Source of the DNA: a virus
IMG/VR virus record: IMGVR_UViG_3300025141_008995
Coordinates: 1-39,567 of that record
Strand: one strand, 5' to 3'
DNA: 39,567 nucleotides
The notes beneath the pieces were generated by a model. That model ran no database searches. It worked only from the letters and a program-made list of their open reading frames with translations, and was not told where the DNA came from. The position numbers and the translations under genes were made by a program. Below, piece by piece: positions 12,783-19,997 of this stretch (its first letter is position 1; the number at the start of each line of letters is the position of its first letter).

Positions 12783-13007
12783 TTACGCTGTGGCTTCTTC
12801 TGGTTTAGAAGTAGTTTCTTCTACAGGAGGTGCGTCATCGCCTAAAACTTCTTCAAGTTCGGCAATCTTTTTTAGTGTTTCCTGTTCGTGGGCGAGAGCC
12901 TGCTCAAGATTTGTTTCTGCTTTTTCAACATACTCCGCTACACCTTTAAGGTTATTTCGGTATTGCGAAAGAGCAAACTGTAAATGTTCTATTGCTTTTT
13001 TGTTCAT
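12783..13007 (-). CDS. Coiled-coil hypothetical protein (74 aa)
   Basis: Helical throughout with heptads over residues 5-55 (LQFALSQYRNNLKGVAEYVE) and an acidic, Pro-containing tail. No membrane segment. A TTTGACTTTTTT copy lies about 30 bases upstream on the other strand. It looks like a small structural or scaffold-type protein, but function is unknown. Confidence 0.65.
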   Translation of the reverse strand: MNKKAIEHLQFALSQYRNNLKGVAEYVEKAETNLEQALAHEQETLKKIAELEEVLGDDAPPVEETTSKPEEATA

Positions 13008-13046
13008 AATAATTTTTAGTTTTTTGAGAAGTCTTCTTTGACTTTT

Positions 13047-13232
13047 TTAAGGACGAGCGTTACGGGTAAAAAATATATCTGTAACTGTTCCAGCAGCGAT
13101 TGCCCAGATAAATAACAAGGACGGGAGGGCTGGAAATACAATGATTGACATCCACACAACACTAACAAAATTGAGTGCGGATATAAGTAACCTAAACAGA
13201 TGAAGTGAGGTTAAGTTTGACAGGCTTTTCAT
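13047..13232 (-). CDS. Small membrane protein (61 aa)
   Basis: ATG 13232 is chosen: a longer frame to 13298 would begin in the tandem AAAAAAGTCAAAGC array and only translate the repeats (KKVKAT). From the chosen start the protein has two hydrophobic stretches (LHLFRLLISALNFVSVVWM and IVFPALPSLLFIWAIAAGTV), probably two membrane helices. It has holin-like size and topology, but so do many phage membrane proteins. Confidence 0.6.
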   Translation of the reverse strand: MKSLSNLTSLHLFRLLISALNFVSVVWMSIIVFPALPSLLFIWAIAAGTVTDIFFTRNARP

Positions 13233-13245
13233 TGCTTTGACTTTT

Positions 13246-13584
13246 TTAAATGGGGTTGCTTTGACTTTTTTGAATAGGGTCGCTTTGACTTTTTTCACAA
13301 TCAGCTATTAGTTTAGTTAAGTACCAATGCGCTTTTTTAAGATCTTCTACCCCATCTTTGTATTTGTATCTTGATACGTATTTAATAATATTTCCTTCTA
13401 CGAAGTTCATGTCCCAGGACAAAATATAATCAGTAGTTTCTATGCCCTTGGTGTAGTGAGCGGGGTGATTAATATGGATTTCTTCATAACTGCCTACAGA
13501 TTCCGTAACAGAATTTTTATACTTCCTCTGCTCCGCTCGTAGACGATCCGCACTCTTTCTTTCTTCGGCTATTCTATCTAACAT
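13246..13584 (-). CDS. DUF3310-family phage protein
   Basis: The core INHPAHYTKGIETTDYI...FVEGNIIKYVSRYKYKDGVEDLKKAHWYL matches the DUF3310 signature (NHPxHY, GNxxKYxxR, LKKAxWYL) found in many phages, function unknown. The last 15 residues (KSQSDPIQKSQSNPI) are translated tandem TTTGACTTTTTT-type repeats and look like a late addition to the gene. The start lies four bases after an RCCTTTWATA motif with no Shine-Dalgarno. Confidence 0.8.
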   Translation of the reverse strand: MLDRIAEERKSADRLRAEQRKYKNSVTESVGSYEEIHINHPAHYTKGIETTDYILSWDMNFVEGNIIKYVSRYKYKDGVEDLKKAHWYLTKLIADCEKSQSDPIQKSQSNPI

Positions 13585-13588
13585 ACTG

Positions 13589-13598
13589 TATAAAAGGC
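13589..13598 (-). promoter_or_regulatory. RCCTTTWATA promoter-like motif (copy 2)
   Basis: GCCTTTTATA, then CAGT, then the ATG at 13584. It lies just below a strong terminator (13617-13654), so transcription has to restart here; this is the best local argument that the motif is a promoter. Confidence 0.65.
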
Positions 13599-13616
13599 AA
13601 GTAGTTAGTGTTTTTG

Positions 13617-13654
13617 TGAGAAAAGGGGGGAATACTTTTATAGCATTCCCCCCT
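13617..13654 (-). terminator. Strong intrinsic terminator after hsp20-like gene
   Basis: GGGGGGAAT (13625-13633) pairs perfectly with ATTCCCCCC (13645-13653) around an 11-base loop. On the minus strand it is followed by TTTTCTC. Confidence 0.9.
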
Positions 13655-13661
13655 ACTTCAA

Positions 13662-14090
13662 TTACATTAGTTTAACAGACTCAGCCTCTTTCTTAATAGG
13701 CAACTCAAGGAAGAGCATGCCGTTCTTAAATGAAGTCTTAGCCCCACGCGCATCGTAGCTGTCATCGATTCCAATAGTAAACTGGACTGGCTTCTTGCTA
13801 ATCCCGTTATGAATGGTCTCAAATCCTTCCCCCCAATCTTCTGACTCAGCTGAGACTGAGATTGAGGTTTCGTTTGCGGTAACTGAGATGTTATCCTTAC
13901 CATACCCTGCCATTGCGAAACGCAACCCCAGAGTATTTTTGTTATTAGAGATGACGCAATCGCAAGGCGGGTAATTTGGTAGTTTTACCGTACTTGAATT
14001 TGCAACCTCTTCAGCCACAAAGGGCTTTCTTAGAAATTCGCCTGCGACCTCGTCAAACAAGCGATCAAAATGTGTGTAATAATAGTTCAT
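13662..14090 (-). CDS. Small heat-shock protein (Hsp20 family)
   Basis: The alpha-crystallin domain spans about residues 45-140: LGLRFAMAGYGKDNISVTA, then ISVSAES, then the terminal strand NGMLFLELPIKKE. The C-terminal I-x-I/V motif is weak (VKLM). T4-like phages of aquatic bacteria often carry hsp20. It acts as an ATP-independent holdase, perhaps protecting virion assembly. It has its own leader with a strong Shine-Dalgarno (AAAGGAGG) and a terminator right after the stop, so it is a single-gene unit. Confidence 0.85.
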   Translation of the reverse strand: MNYYYTHFDRLFDEVAGEFLRKPFVAEEVANSSTVKLPNYPPCDCVISNNKNTLGLRFAMAGYGKDNISVTANETSISVSAESEDWGEGFETIHNGISKKPVQFTIGIDDSYDARGAKTSFKNGMLFLELPIKKEAESVKLM

Positions 14091-14155
14091 AATAATTTAC
14101 CTCCTTTCGGACGGTTATTGGATATCCCAAAATTGGCAATATCCGAATTATATAG
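14091..14155 (-). promoter_or_regulatory. Leader of hsp20-like gene with CTATATAA box and hairpin
   Basis: On the minus strand CTATATAATT (14155-14146) is a candidate promoter box. The leader then forms GGATAT (14144-14139) paired with ATATCC (14125-14120), with an inner CCAATTTTGG stem, before the AAAGGAGG ribosome site. A thermosensor role is conceivable because it precedes a heat-shock gene, but no clear pairing of the ribosome site is seen. Confidence 0.45.
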
Positions 14156-14163
14156 TTGTTTTA

Positions 14164-14373
14164 TTATTCGTCAGCTGTTTCAGTCTCGTCGTCTGAACCA
14201 GTAACAAACTCTGCAACGTCGTTTCCAGCCTCTTGGACTGTATCAACTGCAGTATTAATCGCCGAGCATGAGAATAGAAAAATCCCAGCAAGGGCACCCA
14301 AAACAAACATGAAAATTGATTTCCAGCTTGCCAGGATAAGATTGTTAATGTTATTTAGAATTTGTTTCCACAT
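14164..14373 (-). CDS. Small lipoprotein or membrane protein (69 aa)
   Basis: A hydrophobic segment at about residues 18-37 (SIFMFVLGALAGIFLFSCS) ends in LFSC, a lipobox-like site. The mature part is short and acidic (DETETADE). The ribosome site AAGGAGGT is strong, as for the hsp20-like gene. It lies five bases after the hldD stop. Function unknown. Confidence 0.6.
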   Translation of the reverse strand: MWKQILNNINNLILASWKSIFMFVLGALAGIFLFSCSAINTAVDTVQEAGNDVAEFVTGSDDETETADE

Positions 14374-14378
14374 AAGAT

Positions 14379-15398
14379 TTATACCTCCTTGGTATTATAG
14401 TTAGAGCCTTCAGCATCTTTTGTGAGAAAATTAATATATTTTTTAACTCCCTCACCAATGCTTAAAAACGGCTCTTTGTAGCCAGCACCCCGCAACTTCG
14501 TCACCGAGGCTTGCGTATCGTACTGGTATTGCTCTTGAATGTCTTCGGGCATCTCGATATATTTAACCCCGAAGTAATTTTCGTACCCCATATTGTGGAA
14601 TACGTGAGATGCGACACAGTTAAAAGATTCGGCTTGTCCTGTACCTACATTAAATAGTCCATTCACATCTTCATTTTCTAACAGCCAATAGATTACTTTG
14701 CAACAATCATCCACGTGAACAAAATCTCTGCGTTGTTCTCCATGGTCAAACTCGTCCTCGTAAGATTTAAATAGGTGTATGTGGGGGTTCTCTTCTTCCC
14801 CAAAGGTCAGGATCTGATCATGCATTTTCAACATAATACTTCTCATGTGTCCTTTATGCTCTTCATGAGGACCGTACACATTAAAGAACTTTAAACCTAC
14901 CAGTTGAGGAGGTTTGCCTCCCCCATTATCAATAGATTCAAATATTCTATGATCGACCATAGCCTTTGTTCTTGCATATGGGTTTAAAGGGTTAAGTTTA
15001 GCTAAATGCTCTAAAGCATCATCATCAAAATGTCCATGTTCTCCACCTCCATACGTAGCTGCAGAGGAAGCGTACATAAACCTAATTTGTAGCCTCTTAC
15101 AAGCCTCATAAAGATCCATGGTGAAATCTACATTGTTGGTAAGTAATTCGTCTGACGCTGGCGCTGTGGTGTCAGAAATGGCTCCTAGGTGAATTACTGC
15201 TGCAATTCTACCTTCCCACCTCTCTAAAAACTTAATAAGGTCATTAGGATGGATATCAGCTGGGAACCCACGAGAGTTGTCAACGTAATCACACGTGTAC
15301 ACTGGGCTTCCATGCAATCCTGCATTCGCAGCTTGGTCATCTATAAGGCTTATAAGGTTTTTCCCTATAAAGCCACTGCTTCCTGTTACTATTATCAT
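14379..15398 (-). CDS. hldD: ADP-glyceromanno-heptose 6-epimerase
   Basis: Catalyses the last step of ADP-heptose synthesis, ADP-D-glycero- to ADP-L-glycero-D-manno-heptose. Short-chain dehydrogenase fold: nucleotide loop GSSGFIG (residues 6-12), YASSAATYGG, the active-site region NPYARTKAM, then FFNVYGPHEEHKGHM, FNVGTGQAESFN and LRGAGYKEPF, all hallmarks of HldD (the E. coli enzyme has YASSAATYGG, FNVYGPREGHKGSM, FNLGTGRAESF). 339 aa compared with about 310 in bacteria. It starts six bases after an RCCTTTWATA motif. The kinase and nucleotidyltransferase steps are encoded at 38278-39415. Confidence 0.9.
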   Translation of the reverse strand: MIIVTGSSGFIGKNLISLIDDQAANAGLHGSPVYTCDYVDNSRGFPADIHPNDLIKFLERWEGRIAAVIHLGAISDTTAPASDELLTNNVDFTMDLYEACKRLQIRFMYASSAATYGGGEHGHFDDDALEHLAKLNPLNPYARTKAMVDHRIFESIDNGGGKPPQLVGLKFFNVYGPHEEHKGHMRSIMLKMHDQILTFGEEENPHIHLFKSYEDEFDHGEQRRDFVHVDDCCKVIYWLLENEDVNGLFNVGTGQAESFNCVASHVFHNMGYENYFGVKYIEMPEDIQEQYQYDTQASVTKLRGAGYKEPFLSIGEGVKKYINFLTKDAEGSNYNTKEV

Positions 15399-15404
15399 AT
15401 ACGC

Positions 15405-15414
15405 TATTAAAGGT
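15405..15414 (-). promoter_or_regulatory. RCCTTTWATA promoter-like motif (copy 3)
   Basis: ACCTTTAATA followed by GCGTAT and the ATG of hldD at 15398. The stretch ACCTTTAATAGCGTA is identical to the one before the Clp-like gene (22076). The motif overlaps the last codons of the upstream gene. Confidence 0.6.
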
Positions 15415-15766
15415 TACTAATGCACGCTTTTGTAACATTTGTAGTATGATATCCTTCAACTCCACCTATTTCAACCAAAACATAATAACCGCCTGCCTTT
15501 GCGGTCCTTTTTAAGGCTGAATGGTACCTATCGGTAGCTTTTTTCATAAGGTTGTAATACTTCGCTGATCCTTTTTGGATCCCTTCATTTTGTATTTTAA
15601 TATACTCTGGTATTGATTTGTAAACAATTTTGGAGTCAACGACACCAATAGTATGAATGCTTTCATTATATCCTACGGAAGTACCATGCCGTACTTTATC
15701 GACAGCTATAGTTCCAACTAGAAATGAGCAAAGCAAAATGGAAGTAATTAGTAAGTTTTGTAACAT
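15407..15766 (-). CDS. Putative periplasmic Skp/OmpH-like protein (119 aa)
   Basis: ATG 15766 sits one base after the upstream stop (TAACATG), a spacing used repeatedly here. The N-terminus (LLITSILLCSFLVGTIAVD) is a signal peptide or anchor. The mature part (IGVVDSKIVYKSIPEYIKIQ, then a charged helix with KYYNLMKKATDRYHSALKRT) resembles the start of Skp/OmpH chaperones, which begin with a VVDxxxV strand and a coiled-coil arm, though the helix is short. It follows the virion-type paralogue trio. Confidence 0.45.
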   Translation of the reverse strand: MLQNLLITSILLCSFLVGTIAVDKVRHGTSVGYNESIHTIGVVDSKIVYKSIPEYIKIQNEGIQKGSAKYYNLMKKATDRYHSALKRTAKAGGYYVLVEIGGVEGYHTTNVTKACISNL

Positions 15767-15767
15767 G

Positions 15768-16538
15768 TTAAGTATTTTCGACACGGTAATATACTGTGGA
15801 AATTAGGTACACTTGAGTAGCACCTTCTATTGCAGTAAGGTTAAAGGCGGTATTTTCAGCTAAGGAAACACCATAAGGAAAACTAATAGAATCGGATGTC
15901 GCTAATTTTCCAATGTGCTGTCCTCCAAAGAGAAAGATGGTTCCGTCCCACCCTCCAGCGTGGAAATAATAAGCAGCCATAGATGCAGTACCAGAACCAC
16001 GTGTAGATGCCTGAATTCCATATATCACAAACCTTTTACCTGCTCCAGGAGCTGCCATCCATTCCGTAGTCGCTTGAGAGCCCAGGCTACCTCCCGCACT
16101 GAAATTAAGACCGCTGGCAGCTAAATACGAATCTTCAGAAGGTCTTATATTTACGTCAAGCCCTCCTGTAGGGGCTATCACATTCCTTTTTAATGTTAAT
16201 ACATTACCTACATTAGCTACAGAGGACTCAACTGCTGTTTCAATGTCTTGTGTGTCTGTTTTAATAGTGTCCAAAACAGCATCAATTCCCGTTAACAGCA
16301 CCTCATTTGCAGCTGTGTCTACTTGTATTGCCTCTACTGCGGTTTCAATTGCTTCCGTGTCTACTTTAATAGTATCTAAAACAGCATCAATCTCAGTGTT
16401 TTTAGTGAGAATGTTATTTAACGACGTGCCAGACACATTAACAGTGCCAGAGATATCTAAGCTTTCTGCAATATCAGTAACTACAGACACTGCGGTAGAG
16501 GAGGCGCCTGTGTAGCCTACGTAACCTCCGTTCTCCAT
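15768..16538 (-). CDS. Virion-type protein, paralogue 3 with coiled-coil repeats
   Basis: The C-terminal 120 residues (APGAGKRFVIYGIQAST, then a beta-rich end IYLISTVYYRVE-like) match the two preceding genes. The N-terminal half carries a degenerate repeat of about 40 residues: IDAVLDTIKVDTEAIETAVE and IDAVLDTIKTDTQDIETAVE with I/V heptads, a trimeric coiled coil as in phage fibres. It is likely a fibre or decoration protein with an oligomerisation stalk. It starts at the upstream stop (TAATG). Confidence 0.65.
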   Translation of the reverse strand: MENGGYVGYTGASSTAVSVVTDIAESLDISGTVNVSGTSLNNILTKNTEIDAVLDTIKVDTEAIETAVEAIQVDTAANEVLLTGIDAVLDTIKTDTQDIETAVESSVANVGNVLTLKRNVIAPTGGLDVNIRPSEDSYLAASGLNFSAGGSLGSQATTEWMAAPGAGKRFVIYGIQASTRGSGTASMAAYYFHAGGWDGTIFLFGGQHIGKLATSDSISFPYGVSLAENTAFNLTAIEGATQVYLISTVYYRVENT

Positions 16539-16948
16539 TATACGTCTACCACAGTGTAGTATAAAGCGAGCAGATTCAAAGGACTACTTTCCGCACTTGG
16601 AGTGTTTATTTGATCAAAATATACTTTTTTGTTGTCTCCGCAAAGTATGGGCGTGCTGTAAGAAGGAAACAAAGGTCCCTTTATGTTACAAGCTACCTGA
16701 GTTAGGTTTTGTAGGGAATGACCAGCATTCGCAATGGTGCCTGAAGTAGATATTACAGCTCCTGAGAAGTAATCCCCAGCCGTGTCATTAGTTCCTGCTG
16801 CCAACCCAAAAATCGCATATTCTTTACCTACACCAGGAGCCCCTAAAAGCTCAGTATCTGCAGATAAGTTATCAATAGCATTGAGAGCAGTGAGTGCATG
16901 GTGCTCACTAATCTTCTGTACTGAAGGGATATAAGCGTTAATAGCCAT
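16538..16948 (-). CDS. Virion-type protein, paralogue 2
   Basis: A beta-rich protein of 136 aa sharing the motif GAPGVGKEYAIFGLAAGT and the same C-terminal pattern (LLALYYTVVDV) with its neighbours. No membrane segment. The tandem arrangement suggests duplication of a surface or tail component. Exact place in the virion is unknown. Confidence 0.6.
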   Translation of the reverse strand: MAINAYIPSVQKISEHHALTALNAIDNLSADTELLGAPGVGKEYAIFGLAAGTNDTAGDYFSGAVISTSGTIANAGHSLQNLTQVACNIKGPLFPSYSTPILCGDNKKVYFDQINTPSAESSPLNLLALYYTVVDV

Positions 16949-16952
16949 TACA

Positions 16953-17360
16953 CTAAGATACTTTTACTGTTGTAATATGCACACAAGCTAGATTAGTTCC
17001 GGTAGGGGTTGAATAAGACCAAAAATGTAAACCTTGGTTTTCTCCTACCGCTATAGGCTGAATGAAGCTTTGAAAGAAAGGCCCTTCTTTAGTAGCTACG
17101 GCTAGAGTTAAATCTGTGCCTCCTGAAGACAGCAGTTTATAACCGAAGAGATTGCTACCTGCAGTCCCTGCTTGTACACCCCAAATTAAAAATTGAAAAC
17201 CCGCTCCTGGGGAAGGTAACCATTCTACAGTTTCACCATCTGCGATTCCGGCAGGTATTGAGGAGATGGTTGCGGAAAGACCTAGGTTCTCCCGAACATG
17301 TTGGACTGTCGGTCCTCCGGCTCTGCCGAAGTGGGGTGCTGAAGATAAATCGTATGCCAT
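16953..17360 (-). CDS. Virion-type protein, paralogue 1
   Basis: 135 aa, beta-rich, with SPGAGFQFLIWGVQAGT and a C-terminal NLACVHITTVKVS strand that align with the two downstream genes. The N-terminus (PHFGRAGGPTVQHVREN) is unique. The start is preceded by CTCTATATAAAG, a possible late promoter box overlapping the rmlD stop. Probably a head decoration or tail-fibre component. Confidence 0.6.
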   Translation of the reverse strand: MAYDLSSAPHFGRAGGPTVQHVRENLGLSATISSIPAGIADGETVEWLPSPGAGFQFLIWGVQAGTAGSNLFGYKLLSSGGTDLTLAVATKEGPFFQSFIQPIAVGENQGLHFWSYSTPTGTNLACVHITTVKVS

Positions 17361-17366
17361 ATTACT

Positions 17367-18101
17367 TTATATAGAGGATTTCATGGAACAATCTACAGGA
17401 TAATCGTAAGGTAAATTTATATCTTTATAAGGTACGGATTTAACCTCGGGGAATTCCTCACGAGCTAAGTCTATAACCGCTTTCCGCTTAGTTCCTATGT
17501 TTAGAATACCTTTTTTATTTTTACAAATAGCCTCTACAATCTTCTTAGCGATGATATCCACCCAATCCTTAGACGTGTAAACATCCCTAAACGCTTGAGT
17601 TAATTGTTTTTTATCCTCTCCCCAAGTCTCTCGTTTAACAAAAGAAGTTCTAATAATTAGATCGGTTTTAGAAAAATGTGATTCCCCTGCCAATTTGGTA
17701 AAACCGTAAAACGTAGTAGGTCCTGTTTTACTTCGGGGGGTGTAATTTCCTTCTATGCCAGGATAAACATAATCAGTAGAAATATAAACAACTTTAACCT
17801 TTGATACTTCATCAAACGCGTAAGCAATGTTTGCGGCTCCAAAAATGTTCGACTCGATTACCTTTCTTTGAAACTTGGGGTTTTCAGCTTTGGGGACATC
17901 GGTCCACGCAGCTGCATGTATTACTAAATCGTACTTAGTATTTCTAGCGAACTCTGCAACTTCTACAACATCTTCTACTCTAAGCTCTGCACGTGTCGGT
18001 GCGTCTACCTCAGCCCCTTCATCTATAAGAAGAGGTATGAGTTCAGAGCCTAACGCACCACTACCCCCGGTTACTAAAATCTTTCGTTCTACTAATCTCA
18101 T
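17367..18101 (-). CDS. rmlD: dTDP-4-dehydrorhamnose reductase
   Basis: Reduces dTDP-4-keto-L-rhamnose to dTDP-L-rhamnose. SDR fold with GGSGALGSEL near the N-terminus, then VIHAAAWTDVPKAE (compare VVNAAAYTxVDxAE), YISTDYVYPG, and the catalytic Y-x3-K in FYGFTKLAGE. The length is 244 aa, below the usual 290-300, with a reduced substrate domain. The start overlaps the rmlB 3' end by about 40 bases. The family ending is intact but short. Confidence 0.85.
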   Translation of the reverse strand: MRLVERKILVTGGSGALGSELIPLLIDEGAEVDAPTRAELRVEDVVEVAEFARNTKYDLVIHAAAWTDVPKAENPKFQRKVIESNIFGAANIAYAFDEVSKVKVVYISTDYVYPGIEGNYTPRSKTGPTTFYGFTKLAGESHFSKTDLIIRTSFVKRETWGEDKKQLTQAFRDVYTSKDWVDIIAKKIVEAICKNKKGILNIGTKRKAVIDLAREEFPEVKSVPYKDINLPYDYPVDCSMKSSI

Positions 18102-19044
18102 CTTTTAAAAATCCTTCTAAGGTTTGATATACTTTTTCCCCTAGGAATTCTTCTGTTTTCTTATTGTTAAGTCTATAAACTCTGTCATGTCCTAATCTAT
18201 CTTCGACGTGGACAGTTTTTAACTCCATCCCTAGTTGTTTTGCAATGTACTTGACGATTTCTATATTTTTATAATGAAATCCTGATCCGATATTGTATTC
18301 TTCATTTTCTGCAGACGAAAACATTAATTCCAAAATAGTTTGGCAATTATCATCCACGTGCATCCACTCACGAGACTGAAGACCATCACCGTAAATAGGA
18401 ATTTCCAAATCTCCTTTAATGGCTTTAAACACTTTTGGAATGAATTTTTCGGGGTTTTGGTTTGGTCCGAAATTATTGCAGGTTCTCGTGATGAGGTAGG
18501 GCACGTCGAATGTCCTTGCAGCTGCTTGAACCAAGAGCTCTGCAGAAGCTTTCGTTGCTGAATAATACGAAGACGGGCGAAGCTTAAAGGATTCATCAGA
18601 GGATTGTCGTCCTTGTAGGTCGTACATATCCCCATAGACTTCATCCGTAGATATTTGGATAAATTTCTTGAGTTTTTTGGCATGTTTAAAGTACTCTAAT
18701 AGGTTAAGAACGCCTTCTACATTAGTCTTAACGAAAGGGCGTCCGTTGGTAATGGAATTGTCTACATGAGTCTCCGCAGCAAAATTAACAACGTACTTAG
18801 CTTTTAAAAGTGCATCCTGCTCAAGGTCTGGTAGTTTGTTAAAGTCGATACAAATATCCTCTTTCATAAAACGATATCGCTTTATGTCTTGACGCATTCT
18901 TTCGGAGAGTCGTGTATGGTCAGCGGCGTAGGTTTCTTTATCGATGTTGATAATCTTTAACTTAGTATTTTCATACACAGCGTGTATAAATCTAGACCCA
19001 ATAAAACCTAAACCCCCAGTAATTACAATCGTATCATTTTCCAC
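18061..19044 (-). CDS. rmlB: dTDP-glucose 4,6-dehydratase
   Basis: Converts dTDP-glucose to dTDP-4-keto-6-deoxyglucose. Nucleotide loop GGLGFIGSRF, FAAETHVDNSI, ISTDEVYGDM (catalytic Thr-Asp-Glu), SYYSATKASAELL (Y-x3-K) and RTCNNFGPNQNPEKFIP are diagnostic. 327 aa is normal for the family. The start overlaps the rmlA stop, giving an rmlA-rmlB-rmlD cluster transcribed together. Confidence 0.92.
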   Translation of the reverse strand: MENDTIVITGGLGFIGSRFIHAVYENTKLKIINIDKETYAADHTRLSERMRQDIKRYRFMKEDICIDFNKLPDLEQDALLKAKYVVNFAAETHVDNSITNGRPFVKTNVEGVLNLLEYFKHAKKLKKFIQISTDEVYGDMYDLQGRQSSDESFKLRPSSYYSATKASAELLVQAAARTFDVPYLITRTCNNFGPNQNPEKFIPKVFKAIKGDLEIPIYGDGLQSREWMHVDDNCQTILELMFSSAENEEYNIGSGFHYKNIEIVKYIAKQLGMELKTVHVEDRLGHDRVYRLNNKKTEEFLGEKVYQTLEGFLKDEISRTKDFSNRG

Positions 19045-19778
19045 TACGCAAACTCCTTAATCGATTCTTTCCATAGTGTATGTGAAGCTTTTGCTAACGA
19101 ATCAAAAGTACCGCAATCAATCCAAGTTCCTTGTACTCTATGAACTCCTAACTGCTGGTCTTTTAGGTACATATTGTTAATATCAGTAATTTCTAGTTCT
19201 CCTCTAGCCGAGGCGGTAAGTTTTGAACACTTCTCGAAGATAGTATTATCATACATGTAAAGACCTATTACTGCATCAGAGGATGGGGGGTTGTTAGGTT
19301 TTTCTATAATGGTGATTGGCAACCCGTTTTCCGAATATTCCACAACTCCAAATCTTTCAGGGTCGGGGACTTCTTTAACGAAAATGGTTGCTCCTTTAGA
19401 AACAGCCTCAAACTCCCGCACGGCAGGCGCGATATCTTCAAAGATTAGATTATCCCCAAGGATAACTAGGCAATTATCATCACCTACAAATGTTTCCGCT
19501 TTTGCTAAAGCATCGGCAATCCCGCCTTCTCCTTCTTGGTAGGCGTAATGTAATTTATTCAACCCAAAGGCTTCACCGTTTTTCAGCACTCGAATAAAAT
19601 CACCCGCGTGCGGACCTCCAGTAACAACCATAACATCTTCAATTCCAGCGTCAACCACTGTCTGAATAGGATGATACACCATAGGCTTATCATAAACAGG
19701 CAATAAATGCTTGTTTGTAGCTGCCGTTAACGGCAGTAACCTCGTCCCTAAACCCCCAGCTAATATTACGGCTTTCAT
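19044..19778 (-). CDS. rmlA: Glucose-1-phosphate thymidylyltransferase (short form)
   Basis: Makes dTDP-glucose. The nucleotide-binding signature GGLGTRLLPLT (residues 8-18) is followed by NKHLLPVYDKPMVYHP, VILGDNLI and the late motif WIDCGTFDSL. The 244-aa form lacks the C-terminal allosteric segment of the roughly 290-aa enzyme, as in many phage and archaeal forms. A terminator hairpin ends in a T run that touches the ATG, so transcription from above may be cut here. Confidence 0.88.
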   Translation of the reverse strand: MKAVILAGGLGTRLLPLTAATNKHLLPVYDKPMVYHPIQTVVDAGIEDVMVVTGGPHAGDFIRVLKNGEAFGLNKLHYAYQEGEGGIADALAKAETFVGDDNCLVILGDNLIFEDIAPAVREFEAVSKGATIFVKEVPDPERFGVVEYSENGLPITIIEKPNNPPSSDAVIGLYMYDNTIFEKCSKLTASARGELEITDINNMYLKDQQLGVHRVQGTWIDCGTFDSLAKASHTLWKESIKEFA

Positions 19779-19818
19779 AAAAAAAAATGGCTCCCTAACA
19801 ATTATAGTCAGAAGCCAT
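19779..19818 (-). terminator. Terminator-like hairpin abutting the rmlA start codon
   Basis: ATGGCT (19787-19792) pairs with AGCCAT (19813-19818), and on the minus strand the stem is followed by about eight T bases that run into the ATG at 19778. A TATAAT lies in the loop, but no -35 box at the right distance is found. Confidence 0.6.
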
Positions 19819-19835
19819 GATTTTATAACAAATTT

Positions 19836-19997
19836 TTACCGAGAAACATTACTAAACTTACCCATTTTTAGAGGTTTTCCGACACTTCGCGTTATTTTAT
19901 AGTTTAAGTCTTCACTAAGGTCCATTTCGCGTGTACGGTGTCCCTTCGGAGGAGGGGCATCCTTCTTTTTATTAGGACGTACAGTTATTTTAGCCAT
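19836..19997 (-). CDS. Small basic hypothetical protein (53 aa)
   Basis: A 53-codon frame starting MAKITVRPNKKKDAPPPKGH, proline- and lysine-rich, ending FSNVSR. The ATG overlaps the upstream stop (TAATG). It is the last gene before the terminator at 19779-19818. The basic N-terminus could bind DNA or a capsid inner surface. Function unknown. Confidence 0.6.
   Translation of the reverse strand: MAKITVRPNKKKDAPPPKGHRTREMDLSEDLNYKITRSVGKPLKMGKFSNVSR

Larger units (their letters stand above)
12499..13295 (+). repeat. TTTGACTTTTTT dispersed repeats, cluster 2
   Basis: Six plus-strand copies at 12499 (shorter, TTTGACTTTTC), 12773, 13037, 13236, 13260 and 13284. The last three form a tandem array with a 24-base period. 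Here the genes run on the minus strand, so they see AAAAAAGTCAAA just before or near their start codons. The array is partly translated at the end of the 13246-13584 gene as KSQS(D/N)PI repeats. Confidence 0.85.

Noticed and set aside
13233-13298. Longer N-terminus (KKVKAT repeats) for the 13047-13232 membrane protein
   Set aside because: It only translates the tandem AAAAAAGTCAAAGC array, which also lies inside the DUF3310 coding end.
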